A stretch of 64,000 nt of DNA, taken from Umbribacter vaginalis (lineage in GTDB: Bacteria > Actinomycetota > Coriobacteriia > Coriobacteriales > Eggerthellaceae). The position numbers and the translations under genes were made by a program. Positions 20,821-30,211 of this stretch are shown one piece after another. Positions within the stretch are counted from its first letter, which is position 1, and each line of letters opens with the position of its first letter. Below the pieces are notes generated by a model. That model searched no databases and was not told where the DNA came from. It saw only the letters and a list, made by a program, of their open reading frames with translations. Location: positions 98,130-162,129 of the forward strand of contig KQ959713.1 of NCBI GenBank assembly GCA_001552935.1, in the 5' to 3' direction.

Positions 20821-22272
20821 ATGCCAACACCAGAACAACAAGCATTATTGCGTCAATTACCGCAGATTGAAGAACTGCTTCACCATGAAGCTCTTGCTGG
20901 GCTTACAACACTGTATCCACGCACCGTTGTGGCTGACCAAAGCCGAGAAGTGTTAGACTCATTGCGCAGTGACATTCTTTCAAGCACGCTTTCTAGCGTC
21001 AATCTCAACGATATTGTTACGCGCGTACTGAAGCGCTTTGTTGCGCTCGAGCGCCCATCGCTGTGTCATGTTGTTAATGCATCAGGCGTTATTGTACACA
21101 CGAACCTAGGGCGAAGCGTTCTTGCGCCATCGGCTATAGAAGCGGTCAACGATGTTATAAAAGGTTATTCTACCTTGGAATATAGCACACAAACTATGCA
21201 GCGAGGTAGCCGTCACGACCATTATGAAAAGCTGGTATGTAACATTACAGGCGCGCAAGCTGCCATTGCTGTCAACAATAATGCGGCGGCCGTTATGATG
21301 GTTCTGCGCGAGTTTTGTGAGGGGCGCGAGGCCATTATTTCGCGCGGTGAACTGGTAGAAATTGGAGGCTCGTTTCGCGTGCCTGATATTATGCAGCTTT
21401 CAGGCGCACACATGGTTGAAGTAGGAACAACCAACAAAACGCACATCTTCGATTATCAGCGCGCACTGTCACAAAACACAGGTTTGCTGGTTAAAGTTCA
21501 TCCGTCGAATTTCCGCATGACGGGTTTTACGGAGGAGGTGCAGCTAAAAGAGCTGCGCGAACTTGCCGATACGTTTCTCCAACAAACGGGCGGTACGCAC
21601 AGTGCGCCTTTGGTGTATGAAGATTTGGGATCGGGTGCGCTGGTTGATATTTCCGCATGCGGTATTAAGGAAACAACGGTAAGCGAATGTCTCCAGCAGG
21701 GCGCAGATTTGGTGTCGTTCTCGTGCGATAAGCTGCTGGGTGGCCCGCAAGCAGGCATTATCGTGGGCAACAAGGAACTGATTGACCGTTTGAAGAAAAA
21801 TCCGCTGGCACGTGCGCTTCGCCTTGACAAAATGACAATTGCAGCACTTGAGGCAACACTGCGCCTGTATTTAGACGAAAACGATGCTCGCGCGCTTATT
21901 CCAACACTGCACATGCTCTCAGAGCCACTGGCTGATATTGATCAACAGGCACAAGAGCTGTGCACGTATCTTAAAAACTCACTGAATAGCAGCTGGGTGA
22001 ACGTAAGCGTGGAAGATGAAATTTCGCGTGCAGGGGGCGGTGCGCTGCCGATGTGTGATATTCCTACTAAAGTAGTAGCTATTGAATTCCTGCAAGGAAG
22101 TGCACTAAAGTGCGATCGCTTCTTAAATCAGAACAGTACGCCACCGATAATTGCTCGCTTAAAAAATGAACACCTGCTATTCGATGTGCGCACCTTGCTT
22201 GGAATGGTCGATTTTGAATGTATTTCTCAGGCATTACGCAACTACTTTGAGCAGCTGAACGGCCGCAAATAA
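20821..22272 (+). CDS. selA: L-seryl-tRNA(Sec) selenium transferase
   Basis: PLP enzyme converting Ser-tRNA(Sec) to Sec-tRNA(Sec) with selenophosphate. At 483 residues it matches the bacterial SelA length. Motifs: N-terminal helical domain (LLRQLPQIEELL), then VNASGVIVHTNLGRS, YSTLEYS, SRHDHYEKLVC, AAIAVNNNAAAVMM, GELVEIGGSFRVPDIM, GTTNKTH, and the PLP-lysine segment SFSCDKLLGGPQAGIIVG (Lys304). AAAGG lies five bases before the ATG. First of selA-selB-selD on the plus strand. Confidence 0.98.
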   Translation: MPTPEQQALLRQLPQIEELLHHEALAGLTTLYPRTVVADQSREVLDSLRSDILSSTLSSVNLNDIVTRVLKRFVALERPSLCHVVNASGVIVHTNLGRSVLAPSAIEAVNDVIKGYSTLEYSTQTMQRGSRHDHYEKLVCNITGAQAAIAVNNNAAAVMMVLREFCEGREAIISRGELVEIGGSFRVPDIMQLSGAHMVEVGTTNKTHIFDYQRALSQNTGLLVKVHPSNFRMTGFTEEVQLKELRELADTFLQQTGGTHSAPLVYEDLGSGALVDISACGIKETTVSECLQQGADLVSFSCDKLLGGPQAGIIVGNKELIDRLKKNPLARALRLDKMTIAALEATLRLYLDENDARALIPTLHMLSEPLADIDQQAQELCTYLKNSLNSSWVNVSVEDEISRAGGGALPMCDIPTKVVAIEFLQGSALKCDRFLNQNSTPPIIARLKNEHLLFDVRTLLGMVDFECISQALRNYFEQLNGRK

Positions 22273-22575
22273 CGTAAAGAATGTTACAAACAGGCGCGTT
22301 ATGAGTGGTGCTGAAGCATTGCAGATAAGCTGGCGATCAGGAATAACAACCGCCGCTGGTGCCTAGGAACAATTTTCGCTCATGCGTAGGAAGAACAACG
22401 AACTTGTAGGACGGAACTAGCGAGTAGGCATGGCAACGAACTGGTAGGACGGTACTGCTGCAACGAAATACTGCAAAACGCAATAGTGCTGATCAACAGT
22501 ACTATTGCACCACAAGGCAGCACAGCTGCACCACAATACACCTACGATGTCAGGCATAAAGGTAAAGGAACTCAT
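22273..22575. other. selA-selB spacer with a 23-bp near repeat
   Basis: Long for an operon gap. It contains simple, G/A-rich sequence and a 23-bp near-repeat (separate entry). The selB frame extends back to 22486, but that part lacks a ribosome site and homology. Confidence 0.5.
22396..22456. repeat. 23-bp direct repeat, 38-bp period
   Basis: CAACGAACTTGTAGGACGG plus AACT at 22396-22418 returns at 22434-22456 with two mismatches. It lies in the selA-selB spacer and belongs to the same filler style seen elsewhere in the window. Confidence 0.8.
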
Positions 22576-24495
22576 ATGGCTCTTCAACATATTATCCTTG
22601 GCACAGCAGGCCATATTGATCATGGCAAATCGACCCTTGTCAAAGCGCTTACCGGCACCGATCCCGACCGTCTTCAAGAAGAAAAAGCGCGCGGCATAAC
22701 TATCGAGCTTGGCTTTGCACAGTTGCCTCTTGGCAGCAACCTTGTGTGCGGCATTGTTGATGTTCCTGGTCACGAGCGTTTTGTGCGACAAATGATTGCA
22801 GGAGCAACGGGGATTGATTTAGCGCTACTTTGTATTGCCGCAGATGACGGCATTATGCCGCAAACGCGTGAGCATCTTGCTGTTCTTGAAATGCTTGGGG
22901 TTCAACATATGGTTGTTGCGCTTACGAAGTGTGACTCGTTCGATGATGAATGGATTTCCCTGCTCACCGACGACATTCGCGCATTTCTTGCCGATACTTC
23001 CTATGCGCAGGCAGCTATTATTCCCACATCGGCACGCACGGGCCGCGGCATTCCCGAGCTTAAAGAGTCCCTGCTACAGGCAGCAAAACAATGCAAGTCA
23101 CTTCATACAAACGATATTATGCGCATGCCAGTTGATCGTGTGTTTACTATCAAAGGGGCTGGTACCGTTGTTACGGGAACGCTCTGGAGCGGTACCGTTC
23201 GCAAAGATGATGATCTTGAAATTCACCCATCGGGCGCGCTTGTACGCGTGAGAGGCGTGCAAAGCCACGACACAAACTGCGAGTTAGCGCATGAATCGTC
23301 ACGTGTTGCACTGAATTTAGCAGGTATTACAACATCGGATATTCGCCCTGGCTGTGTGCTTACATCGCCGAACAGCATTACCGATACCGATCGCTTTGAT
23401 GCGTTCATCACGAACTGCGCACCGCTCAAAAAACGCCCGCTTAAAACGGGAACGCGCCTGCGCATTGCTCATGGTACTAAAGAAGTGTTCGGGCGCGTGT
23501 TGCTAATGAACAAGCAGGAAAGCCTTGAAAGTAACCAGCGCACGTTTGCGCAAATTCGCCTTGAAGAATCGCTTACGATATGCGAAAACGACCGTTTTAT
23601 CTTGCGAACGCAATCGCCTGTGTGCGTGCTGGGCGGCGGCATTGTGTTGCGCGCGCACCCAAAACGCCGCACCACTCTTGACGCGCTAGAAGAATCGCAG
23701 CTGAACGCGCTGCTTAAAGGCGACTACGCTACCGCGTTTTCCTGCGCACTTGAACGCGCAACGGCGCCGTTTACGCTTGCAGATTTCCAACATTTATCGG
23801 GGCTTCCTTTGAAGGAATGTGCACAACGTTTGCAGGAAGCGTGCAGCACTAATCTGGTGGTTGCACTCGGTGCATTTTATGCGCCTCGCGCGCTTCAAAC
23901 GCGGTTGTCCTCAAGCCTTGAACAAACGGTGCTCAGCTACCATCAGGCGCATCCCGACAAGCGAGGTATGCCAAAACAAGAGTTATTCTCTCATATTGCG
24001 TCCAAGTTTCATCCGCCCCTGCCTGTGGAATGCTGTGAAGCGCTGCTAAACTTTCAGCTGACAAAGGGCGCGCTTGAACTTGACAACGCTCTCGTTGCAC
24101 ATAAAAAGGCCGCAGGTGGAGCACGTAAAAACGACGAAACATTGAAAGATACGCTGCTTACTGCACTTCGTGATGCAGGAAGTGCCCCTCCCCTTCTACC
24201 TGCACTTTTTAAGCAAGCAGACATTCACAATACCTCGCTTGCATACCGCATTATTGGTGCGCTTGCAGCAGAGGGTTCCGTGGTACGTATTCAACCCGAC
24301 CTTGCATTTGAAAAACGTGCCTATGAACAGCTGAAAGATGCCGTCGTGCTCTATTTACAAGCGAACACACGCGCGCAGGCTGCCGACCTAAAAAACGCTA
24401 TGGGTGTCTCGCGCAAATATGCTATTCCACTGTTGGAATACTTTGACAGTAAACACATCACAAAACGAGCAGGTGATTTTCGTGAACTTGCCTAA
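22576..24495 (+). CDS. selB: Selenocysteine-specific elongation factor
   Basis: SelB brings Sec-tRNA to UGA codons followed by a SECIS hairpin. 639 residues: GTPase domain with G1 GHIDHGKS (12-19), G3 DVPGHE (62-67) and G4 TKCD (117-120). EF-Tu-like barrels follow (VFTIKGAGTVVTGTLWSG), then winged-helix repeats over the last 250 residues that bind the mRNA hairpin, ending LKNAMGVSRKYAIPLLEYFDS, the conserved last winged helix. The ATG at 22576 has AAAGGAA five bases upstream and the family N-terminus; the frame is open 30 codons further up without support. Its last 14 bases overlap the selD start, so translation is likely coupled. Confidence 0.98.
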   Translation: MALQHIILGTAGHIDHGKSTLVKALTGTDPDRLQEEKARGITIELGFAQLPLGSNLVCGIVDVPGHERFVRQMIAGATGIDLALLCIAADDGIMPQTREHLAVLEMLGVQHMVVALTKCDSFDDEWISLLTDDIRAFLADTSYAQAAIIPTSARTGRGIPELKESLLQAAKQCKSLHTNDIMRMPVDRVFTIKGAGTVVTGTLWSGTVRKDDDLEIHPSGALVRVRGVQSHDTNCELAHESSRVALNLAGITTSDIRPGCVLTSPNSITDTDRFDAFITNCAPLKKRPLKTGTRLRIAHGTKEVFGRVLLMNKQESLESNQRTFAQIRLEESLTICENDRFILRTQSPVCVLGGGIVLRAHPKRRTTLDALEESQLNALLKGDYATAFSCALERATAPFTLADFQHLSGLPLKECAQRLQEACSTNLVVALGAFYAPRALQTRLSSSLEQTVLSYHQAHPDKRGMPKQELFSHIASKFHPPLPVECCEALLNFQLTKGALELDNALVAHKKAAGGARKNDETLKDTLLTALRDAGSAPPLLPALFKQADIHNTSLAYRIIGALAAEGSVVRIQPDLAFEKRAYEQLKDAVVLYLQANTRAQAADLKNAMGVSRKYAIPLLEYFDSKHITKRAGDFRELA

Positions 24496-25753
24496 CAATG
24501 AGTACATGACGCGCACAAAGCATGAAGAAGCCAGCGAAGCAGCGCGTGCACAAGAAGAAAAGGGCCTTGCAAACAGCGCAGATGCTGTGAAGGAAACGGC
24601 TCAAGGAGCGAATCTAGCGGCGGCTCAAGGGGCGGTGTCAAACGCAGTTCCATCCGCAGCACCAGACGCAAACCAAGGAACCGCAGAAACACGTTCTGCA
24701 TGTGAAACGGTAAAACTCACGCGCCTTACTTCAAAAGGCGGTTGAGCAGCAAAATGGGGTCCGGGCGACCTTGCCACTATTCTTAATACGCTAAAACCGC
24801 AGGCAGCAAGCGAGCTTATGCTTGGTTTCGAAACAAGCGACGATGCTGCTGTCTACAAACTTAACAACGAACAAGCGGCCATTCTGACGCTTGATTTTCT
24901 AACGCCGATTGTTGATGATCCGTACCAATTTGGACGCATTGCCGCAGCTAATGCACTATCGGATGTATTTGCAATGGGTGCTACACCGCTTTGTGCGCTT
25001 AATATTGTTGCACTTTCTCCATCGCTTGGAAATAATGTTGCCAGCGCTATCTTGCAAGGTGGGCTGGATGCTGTTAACGAAGCAGGAGCGGTGCTGGTGG
25101 GTGGGCATTCCATCGATGACACTGAGCCAAAATACGGACTTGCGGTGCTTGGAATTGCACACCCATCGCGGATAATTCGCAACGCAGGCGCACAGCCGAG
25201 TGACGCACTGTATCTTACAAAGCCCCTTGGAACAGGTATTTTGGGGCAGGCATTCCGAAAGGGCCACATCGATCAGGCGGCATTTGAGCCGGCAATTCAA
25301 TCGATGATGCAGCTTAACGCCGCCGGTTCGCGCGCGATGCAAGCAGCACACGCACATGCAGGAACCGATGTAACGGGCTTTGCACTTGCAGGTCATTTGC
25401 ATGAAATGCTGCAGGCAAGCAAGGTGGGCGCACGTCTTAATTGGGATGCCATTCCTTTGTTGCCGCGCGTGTGGGACTTGTGTTGCAAGGGCATTTTGCC
25501 TGGCAGATGCGCCACAGTGATCGACTTTTCACGAAACTTTATCGATTCAGGTACACTTGATACCCAAACACTGCAGCGGCGTTTGGGCGTGCTGTGCGAT
25601 CCACAAACCTCAGGCGGCTTGCTGGTAGCAGTTGACGAGCACAATGCTGCGCGCTTTGAAGCAGCATTTTGTGCAGAAACAGGCGTTGTACCTGCGCGCA
25701 TAGGCACGTGTATAGAAGATGAAACGTGTTCGATTCACTTTGCAGACGCCTAA
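24482..25753 (+). CDS. selD: Selenophosphate synthetase, a selenoprotein (UGA = Sec88)
   Basis: SelD makes selenophosphate from selenide and ATP. The frame runs through an in-frame TGA at 24743-24745 where homologues have the catalytic Cys or Sec: L-T-S-K-G-G-U-A-A-K-W-G-P-G-D-L. Downstream, the same frame continues with LGFETSDDAAVYKL, ALSDVFAMGATPLCALNIVA, GHSIDDTEPKYG, THVTGF-like TDVTGFALAGHL and DPQTSGGLLVAV, all SelD hallmarks. The GTG at 24482 has AGGTGA five bases upstream and overlaps selB; an ATG at 24506 is an alternative. About 70 residues precede the normal start: Ala/Glu/Gln-rich low complexity. The protein is 423 residues versus about 350 usual. Gene finders would call only the part after 24818. 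Confidence 0.95.
24756..24772 (+). promoter_or_regulatory. bSECIS hairpin in selD
   Basis: GGGGTC pairs with GACCTT (four Watson-Crick pairs, two G-T) around the loop CGGGC. The loop starts 17 bases after the UGA and has G among its first two bases. This meets the known bacterial SECIS rules (apical loop 16-37 nt downstream, G in its first two positions). It would be bound by the SelB winged helices. Confidence 0.75.
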
Positions 25754-25994
25754 CATTACTGAGCAACAAACAGAATTTCAGCGCCATAGAGCATTGCAAG
25801 CAACATTACCGCATCGTACATTGAAGTAGGAACACAACAAAACAGGAATGCAATGAAGTAGGAATGCAACAACACAGAAACACAATGCATTAGCAGCGCT
25901 ACAAGCAAGCAAAACTTCAATCGAACAAGCTGCAAGGCAAAAACGTGCACCAAACTGCGCGTAGCTATACAGAGAGAAACAAGGGGTGGGTACT
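25754..25994. repeat. Low-complexity spacer selD-nth
   Basis: The word GAAGTAGGAA occurs at 25823 and 25855 within runs of ACAACA, GGAATGCAA and AACACA. No coding frame or terminator is supported. Confidence 0.5.
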
Positions 25995-26651
25995 GTGCCA
26001 CGTGAAGCGCTAGCGAAAAAACGAGAGCGGGCAATAGAGATTGCCAATCGTATGAACGCGCACTACGGCATGGCAGAGTGCGCCTTGCATTGGTGGAAAG
26101 ACCCCTTCAAGCTTACGATTGCAGTGTCGTTATCTGCACAAACAACCGACAAAAGCGTGAACGAGGTTACCCCTACTTTGTGGAAGCACTATCCAAATGC
26201 CTACGAACTGGCAGCAGCGCGCCTAAGCGACGTCGAGCGCATTCTGAAAAGCATCGGTTTGTATCGCAACAAATCTAAAAATTGCATTGCATGTGCGCAA
26301 ATGATTGTGTCTGATTTCAACGGTGAGGTTCCGCACACGATGGATGAGCTCACCAAATTGCCTGGTGTTGGGCGTAAAACCGCCAACATTGTGCTGAACG
26401 AAGCTTTTGGAATTGTAGAAGGTATTGCCGTAGACACGCACGTATTTCGTATTGCGCATAAATTACAGCTAGCACGCAGTGATGCGCCACTCAAAACCGA
26501 ACAAGAGCTATTGAAACTGTATCCGCAATCGTATTGGAAGCCTATCAATCACCAATGGGTGTTATTTGGGCGAGAAACCTGCATTGCACGCCATCCTCGC
26601 TGTTCAGAGTGCTTTTTAAGCGACCTATGCCCTTCGGCTCACGTAGAATAA
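25995..26651 (+). CDS. nth: Endonuclease III
   Basis: DNA glycosylase/AP lyase for oxidised pyrimidines. 218 residues with the helix-hairpin-helix LPGVGRKTANIVL (catalytic Lys in GRKTA), the catalytic Asp in AVDTHVFR, and a C-terminal 4Fe-4S motif C-x6-C-x2-C-x5-C (CIARHPRCSECFLSDLC). I chose the GTG at 25995, eight bases after AAGGGG, over a GTG at 25986 that overlaps that site. Ordinary, complete gene. Confidence 0.95.
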   Translation: MPREALAKKRERAIEIANRMNAHYGMAECALHWWKDPFKLTIAVSLSAQTTDKSVNEVTPTLWKHYPNAYELAAARLSDVERILKSIGLYRNKSKNCIACAQMIVSDFNGEVPHTMDELTKLPGVGRKTANIVLNEAFGIVEGIAVDTHVFRIAHKLQLARSDAPLKTEQELLKLYPQSYWKPINHQWVLFGRETCIARHPRCSECFLSDLCPSAHVE

Positions 26652-26686
26652 ATCGCGCCACACCACCATATACACGCCACCATATA

Positions 26687-26717
26687 TAAAAGCACCCTCT
26701 CTTTTCAGAAAGGGTGC
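26687..26717. terminator. Terminator between nth and ahpC
   Basis: GCACCCT pairs with AGGGTGC around a twelve-base loop. The minus strand is followed by TTTTA, fitting the end of ahpC; the plus strand has a weaker T-rich tail, so it may also serve nth. Confidence 0.7.
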
Positions 26718-26851
26718 CTAATTTGTAATTCTGTTCTATCTGGACTGTTCGCGCCAACAAGCATCAAAGGAGCTTAATAAAGGTACGTGACAGCTTTACC
26801 GCTATGCAGCGTTCCTGCTTTGCAGCTGTGCAATGTTGCACGTTTTGTGGC

Positions 26852-27415
26852 TTACAGCTTACCAACAAGGTCGATGCCAGGGTGCAAAACTTCAGCGCCA
26901 GGAACCCATTTTGCAGGACATACTGAGTCACCATGCTTAGCTACAAACTGGCATGCTTGAACTTTACGGAGCAATTCAACGGCATTACGTCCAATAGAAC
27001 CCTGGTTAATTTCGTACGCAACAATCTTACCCTGAGGATCAACAATGAAGCTTCCACGCTCAGCAACGCCATCAGCCTCAATAAGTACATCGAACATCTT
27101 TGAAAGAACATGCGTTGGATCAGCAAGCATAGGATATTGCAATTTGCTAATGTTCTCAGAAGCGTCATGCCATGCTTTGTGAACGAAATGAGTATCGGTG
27201 CTTACGGAATAAATCTCGCAATCTGCCTGCTTGAACTGGTCGTATAGAGCGCTTAAATCTTCAAGCTCAGTTGGGCACACGAATGTGAAATCAGCAGGAT
27301 AGAAGAAAAATACCGACCATTTTCCTAATACGTCTTGCTTTGAAACAGTTTTAAAACCGTCATTGTGAAATGCCTGAACGGTAAAATCTTCAATTTCTTT
27401 ACCAATAAGTGACAT
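26852..27415 (-). CDS. ahpC: Alkyl hydroperoxide reductase AhpC (2-Cys peroxiredoxin)
   Basis: 187 residues, standard AhpC length. The peroxidatic Cys is in the motif FYPADFTFVCPTELED near residue 47, and the resolving Cys in GDSVCPAKW near 166. It reduces H2O2, organic peroxides and peroxynitrite. No ahpF lies beside it, so electrons must come from a thioredoxin-type or other reductase elsewhere. It is monocistronic, with its own strong promoter and a terminator. Confidence 0.97.
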   Translation of the reverse strand: MSLIGKEIEDFTVQAFHNDGFKTVSKQDVLGKWSVFFFYPADFTFVCPTELEDLSALYDQFKQADCEIYSVSTDTHFVHKAWHDASENISKLQYPMLADPTHVLSKMFDVLIEADGVAERGSFIVDPQGKIVAYEINQGSIGRNAVELLRKVQACQFVAKHGDSVCPAKWVPGAEVLHPGIDLVGKL

Positions 27416-27476
27416 AGTTACGTTCCTTCCTTACGAGTGTATACATTTAATTGCATACCCTTTAATTGATAGCTAT

Positions 27477-27504
27477 ATAATAGCCCAGTTTAAGCAAAGG
27501 TCAA
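27477..27504 (-). promoter_or_regulatory. ahpC promoter
   Basis: Minus strand TTGACC (27499-27504), a 16-base spacer, and TATTAT (27477-27482). Both hexamers match the sigma-70 consensus at five of six positions. The leader would be about 55 nt. No obvious PerR-type box overlaps it. Confidence 0.7.
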
Positions 27505-27794
27505 GGCAAAAACGTACAAGTTTCTATTCTGTAATAATGTTACTACGGGAAACAAAATATTATATTATGAACATTCTTACTTCTCGTAAGTATAGTGCTT
27601 ATCGGAAGCGCTGCTGGATTAACAAACAGAATTCTACGGAAGCGCTCAAATAATAATCAAAAGAGTGCTTAACGTGCCTAAAGCACGAGTTTTAACGTGT
27701 AAGTAAGATACCAATAGGCTGCATAATAAGCGGTTTGTTTTCTACAAGGAACAGCCCGCTTAGAACCGCCTAAACAAGACCACGCTCCAGTAAG

Positions 27795-27832
27795 AAAAAC
27801 CCACCCTGCACTATAACAGGGTGGGTTTCTTG
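27795..27832 (-). terminator. Terminator of the rpoA-rplQ operon
   Basis: Minus strand CCCACCCTG pairs with CAGGGTGGG around an eight-base loop, then TTTTTC. It lies 130 bases after the rplQ stop. The plus strand also ends in TTTCTTGTTT, so it may work both ways. Confidence 0.88.
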
Positions 27833-27960
27833 TTTATGAACACTATGCTTGCACATGCATTAAAGTAGCTAACACGAAGTACCATACTCAAAACAGCTTA
27901 CATGCAGATTGCGTAAAGTACTACGTTCGTAATACGTGCTTGCTGCTTGGCTTTCGCAGT

Positions 27961-28608
27961 TTACTTGTCTGCTTTCTTCTCTGCACTATCGGCAGATTTT
28001 TTTGAAGCAGGCTTTTCGTCAGCTGCTTTTGCTTCTGTTGCTGAAGCACTCTGTTCGCTTGCTTGCGCAGCATTTTCACTGGTAGCAGCCTCAGTTTCAG
28101 CATCTTTGCTTGCTTCAGCTGCAGCAGTGCTTTCCGTTACCGTTTTAGCAATTTCACTTGCGCCTTTAACGTCTGCTTCAGCCGCTTTGCGCGTAGCTTT
28201 ACGCGGTGTAGCCTTCTTTGCAGCACCTTTTTCCTGCTTGTGAACAGGCTCGGTAACAAGCTCAATGATAACCATAGGAGCGTTATCGCCTTTGCGGTTA
28301 CCCAGCTTCATGATGCGCGTATATCCACCATTACGATCGGAAAACAAGCCCTGTGCAACTTTTTCAAATACTTCGCGCACAAGCTCTTTATCGCCGCCCA
28401 AACGAGCAATAGCCAAACGGCGAGAATGCAAATCGCCTTTCTTTGCCCACGTAATAATGCGATCAACATCGGGGCGAATTTCCTTCGCACGCGACTCAAT
28501 AGTCTTAATACGATCGTTTGCAAGCAAGGCACCAACGAGGCTGCGTTTCATCGCACGTGTATGGCTCGAGTCGGTACCGAGCTTACGGCCTTTGTAGTTG
28601 TGTCTCAT
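27961..28608 (-). CDS. rplQ: 50S ribosomal protein L17 with long acidic/alanine tail
   Basis: The first 120 residues are normal L17 (MRHNYKGRKLGTDSSHTRAMKRSL..., ending DNAPMVIIELVTEP). After that come about 90 residues of Lys/Ala/Glu/Ser low complexity (A-A-K-K-A-T, then S-A-D-S-A-E-K-K-A-D-K at the end). L17 tails of this kind are known in actinobacteria, though this one is long. Last gene of the operon, 13 bases after rpoA. Confidence 0.96.
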   Translation of the reverse strand: MRHNYKGRKLGTDSSHTRAMKRSLVGALLANDRIKTIESRAKEIRPDVDRIITWAKKGDLHSRRLAIARLGGDKELVREVFEKVAQGLFSDRNGGYTRIMKLGNRKGDNAPMVIIELVTEPVHKQEKGAAKKATPRKATRKAAEADVKGASEIAKTVTESTAAAEASKDAETEAATSENAAQASEQSASATEAKAADEKPASKKSADSAEKKADK

Positions 28609-28621
28609 GATCTCTGTCTCC

Positions 28622-29572
28622 CTACAATTTCAGATTCAAGCCCATCGAAATAAGCTTATCGCGTACTTCTTCAATAGACTTTGCACCAAAGTTTCTGATA
28701 TTAAGTAAATCGTTCTCAGAAAAGTTAACAAGCTGACGTACTGAAGAAATACCAGCACGTTTTAAGCAGTTAAACGAACGTACCGACAAATCAAGATCTT
28801 CAATTTGCTTGTCAAGCTCTACATTTGTTTCCTGACCTTCAGGCGTGAAAATGGAAGGAACTTCAACCTCTTCAGACTCATCCTCACCCGAAAGCACCTT
28901 GAAAGCGCCCATGTACTGGTTAAGAATGTTTACTGCACGAAGCAAAGCTTCAGTAGGGGTGCATGATCCGTCAGTTTCAACCTCAAGAACAAGCTTATCG
29001 TAGTCGGTACGCTGACCAACACGAGTATTTACCACATTCATCGTACAGCGGCGAACGGGTGAGAATAATGAATCAACGTGAATCACGCCAATGGGATCGT
29101 CGTGGCGCTTATTGCGCTCTGCAGAAACGTATCCACGCCCAACACCAATGCGAATGGTCATGTTAAGCTGGCCACCATCGGCAACCGTTGCAATAACATG
29201 CTCGGGATTGATAAGCGTAAACTCTGCAGGTACTTGCAAATCGGCACCGGTAACAGTGCGTGGACCTTCCACCGATATGTGAGCAACGGCCGTATCAACA
29301 TCCTCGTTAAGGGCGCTAAATACTAAGCCTTTTACGTTAAGCACAATATCGGTAATGTCCTCAATAACACCTTCTGCCGTGGTAAATTCATGCTGTACAC
29401 CCTCAATTTGAATGGCTGTAGCACGTGCTCCATCAAGTGATGAAAGCAGCACACGACGAAGCGAATTACCGAGCGTATTACCATAACCGCGCTCAAGCGG
29501 CTCGACAATATATCGAGCGAGTGTGTCGTTCACTTCTTCCGTTGTGACTGTAGGCCTCATGAACTCTGTCAT
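28622..29572 (-). CDS. rpoA: RNA polymerase alpha subunit
   Basis: 316 residues: N-terminal assembly domain ([28 protein letters not shown]-type stretch, here [14 protein letters not shown] then [10 protein letters not shown]), and a C-terminal domain with [23 protein letters not shown] and [16 protein letters not shown] that binds UP elements and activators. Length and motifs are standard. Lies between rpsD and rplQ in the conserved order. Confidence 0.98.
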   Translation of the reverse strand: [316 protein letters not shown]

Positions 29573-29600
29573 GCCAGATAAGCCTCCTTAATAAGCGTGA

Positions 29601-30194
29601 TTACTTGGAGTAAAGTTCAACGATAAGTTGTTCGTTGATGTCAAGGTCAATTTGCTCACGTGTAGGTAGTGAAAGCACGGAACCTTGAAGTTTCTCGATG
29701 TCTACTTCAAGCCATGCAGGCACGGTTACACGCTCATTGCTTACCAGAGCACTCTTAATAACAAGCAGCTCTTTTGCTTTTGGAGCAACAGCAACTAAAT
29801 CGCCTGGACGAACACGATACGAAGGAATGTCAACATGCTTACCATTTACGGTTACATGACCATGAGTAACACTTTGACGTGCTTCCTTACGCGTACGTGC
29901 AAAACCTAAACGAAACACTACGTTGTCAAGACGGCTCTCAAGAATCATCAGCAAGTTTTCACCCGTAACGCCTTCAATTGCTTTTGCGCGTTTGAAGTAG
30001 CTGCGGAATTGCTTCTCGAGTACGCCATAAATAAATTTTGCTTTTTGTTTTTCACGAAGCTGCAGTGCATATTCGCTTTCTTTGCGATGCTGGTTAGGCT
30101 GACGCTTAGATTCTTTAGATGTGTAGCCAAGAACTACAGGGTCTATACCAAGCGCTCTGCAGCGTTTCAGAACCGGAGTCCTGTCAATTGCCAT
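29601..30194 (-). CDS. rpsD: 30S ribosomal protein S4
   Basis: 197 residues. The S4 RNA-binding domain is clear (LESRLDNVVFRLGFARTRKEARQSVTHGHVTVNG), and the C-terminus is of the usual LIVELYSK form. It nucleates 30S assembly and, in other bacteria, represses its own operon. The N-terminus (MAIDRTPVLKRCRALGIDP) lacks the zinc-binding cysteine set of some S4 proteins. Between rpsK and rpoA. Confidence 0.97.
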   Translation of the reverse strand: MAIDRTPVLKRCRALGIDPVVLGYTSKESKRQPNQHRKESEYALQLREKQKAKFIYGVLEKQFRSYFKRAKAIEGVTGENLLMILESRLDNVVFRLGFARTRKEARQSVTHGHVTVNGKHVDIPSYRVRPGDLVAVAPKAKELLVIKSALVSNERVTVPAWLEVDIEKLQGSVLSLPTREQIDLDINEQLIVELYSK

Positions 30195-30211
30195 GATATT
30201 AATCCTTTCGA

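Larger units (their letters stand above)
27416..27960. other. ahpC upstream region and rplQ downstream region
   Basis: Holds the ahpC promoter (27477-27504) on the right of the gene and the terminator of the ribosomal operon (27795-27832). The middle, about 27510-27780, is unremarkable and AT-rich; I see no gene in it. Confidence 0.5.

Noticed and set aside
22486..22575. Thirty extra codons at the start of SelB
   Set aside because: No ribosome site; the family N-terminus begins at the ATG 22576, which has AAAGGAA before it.
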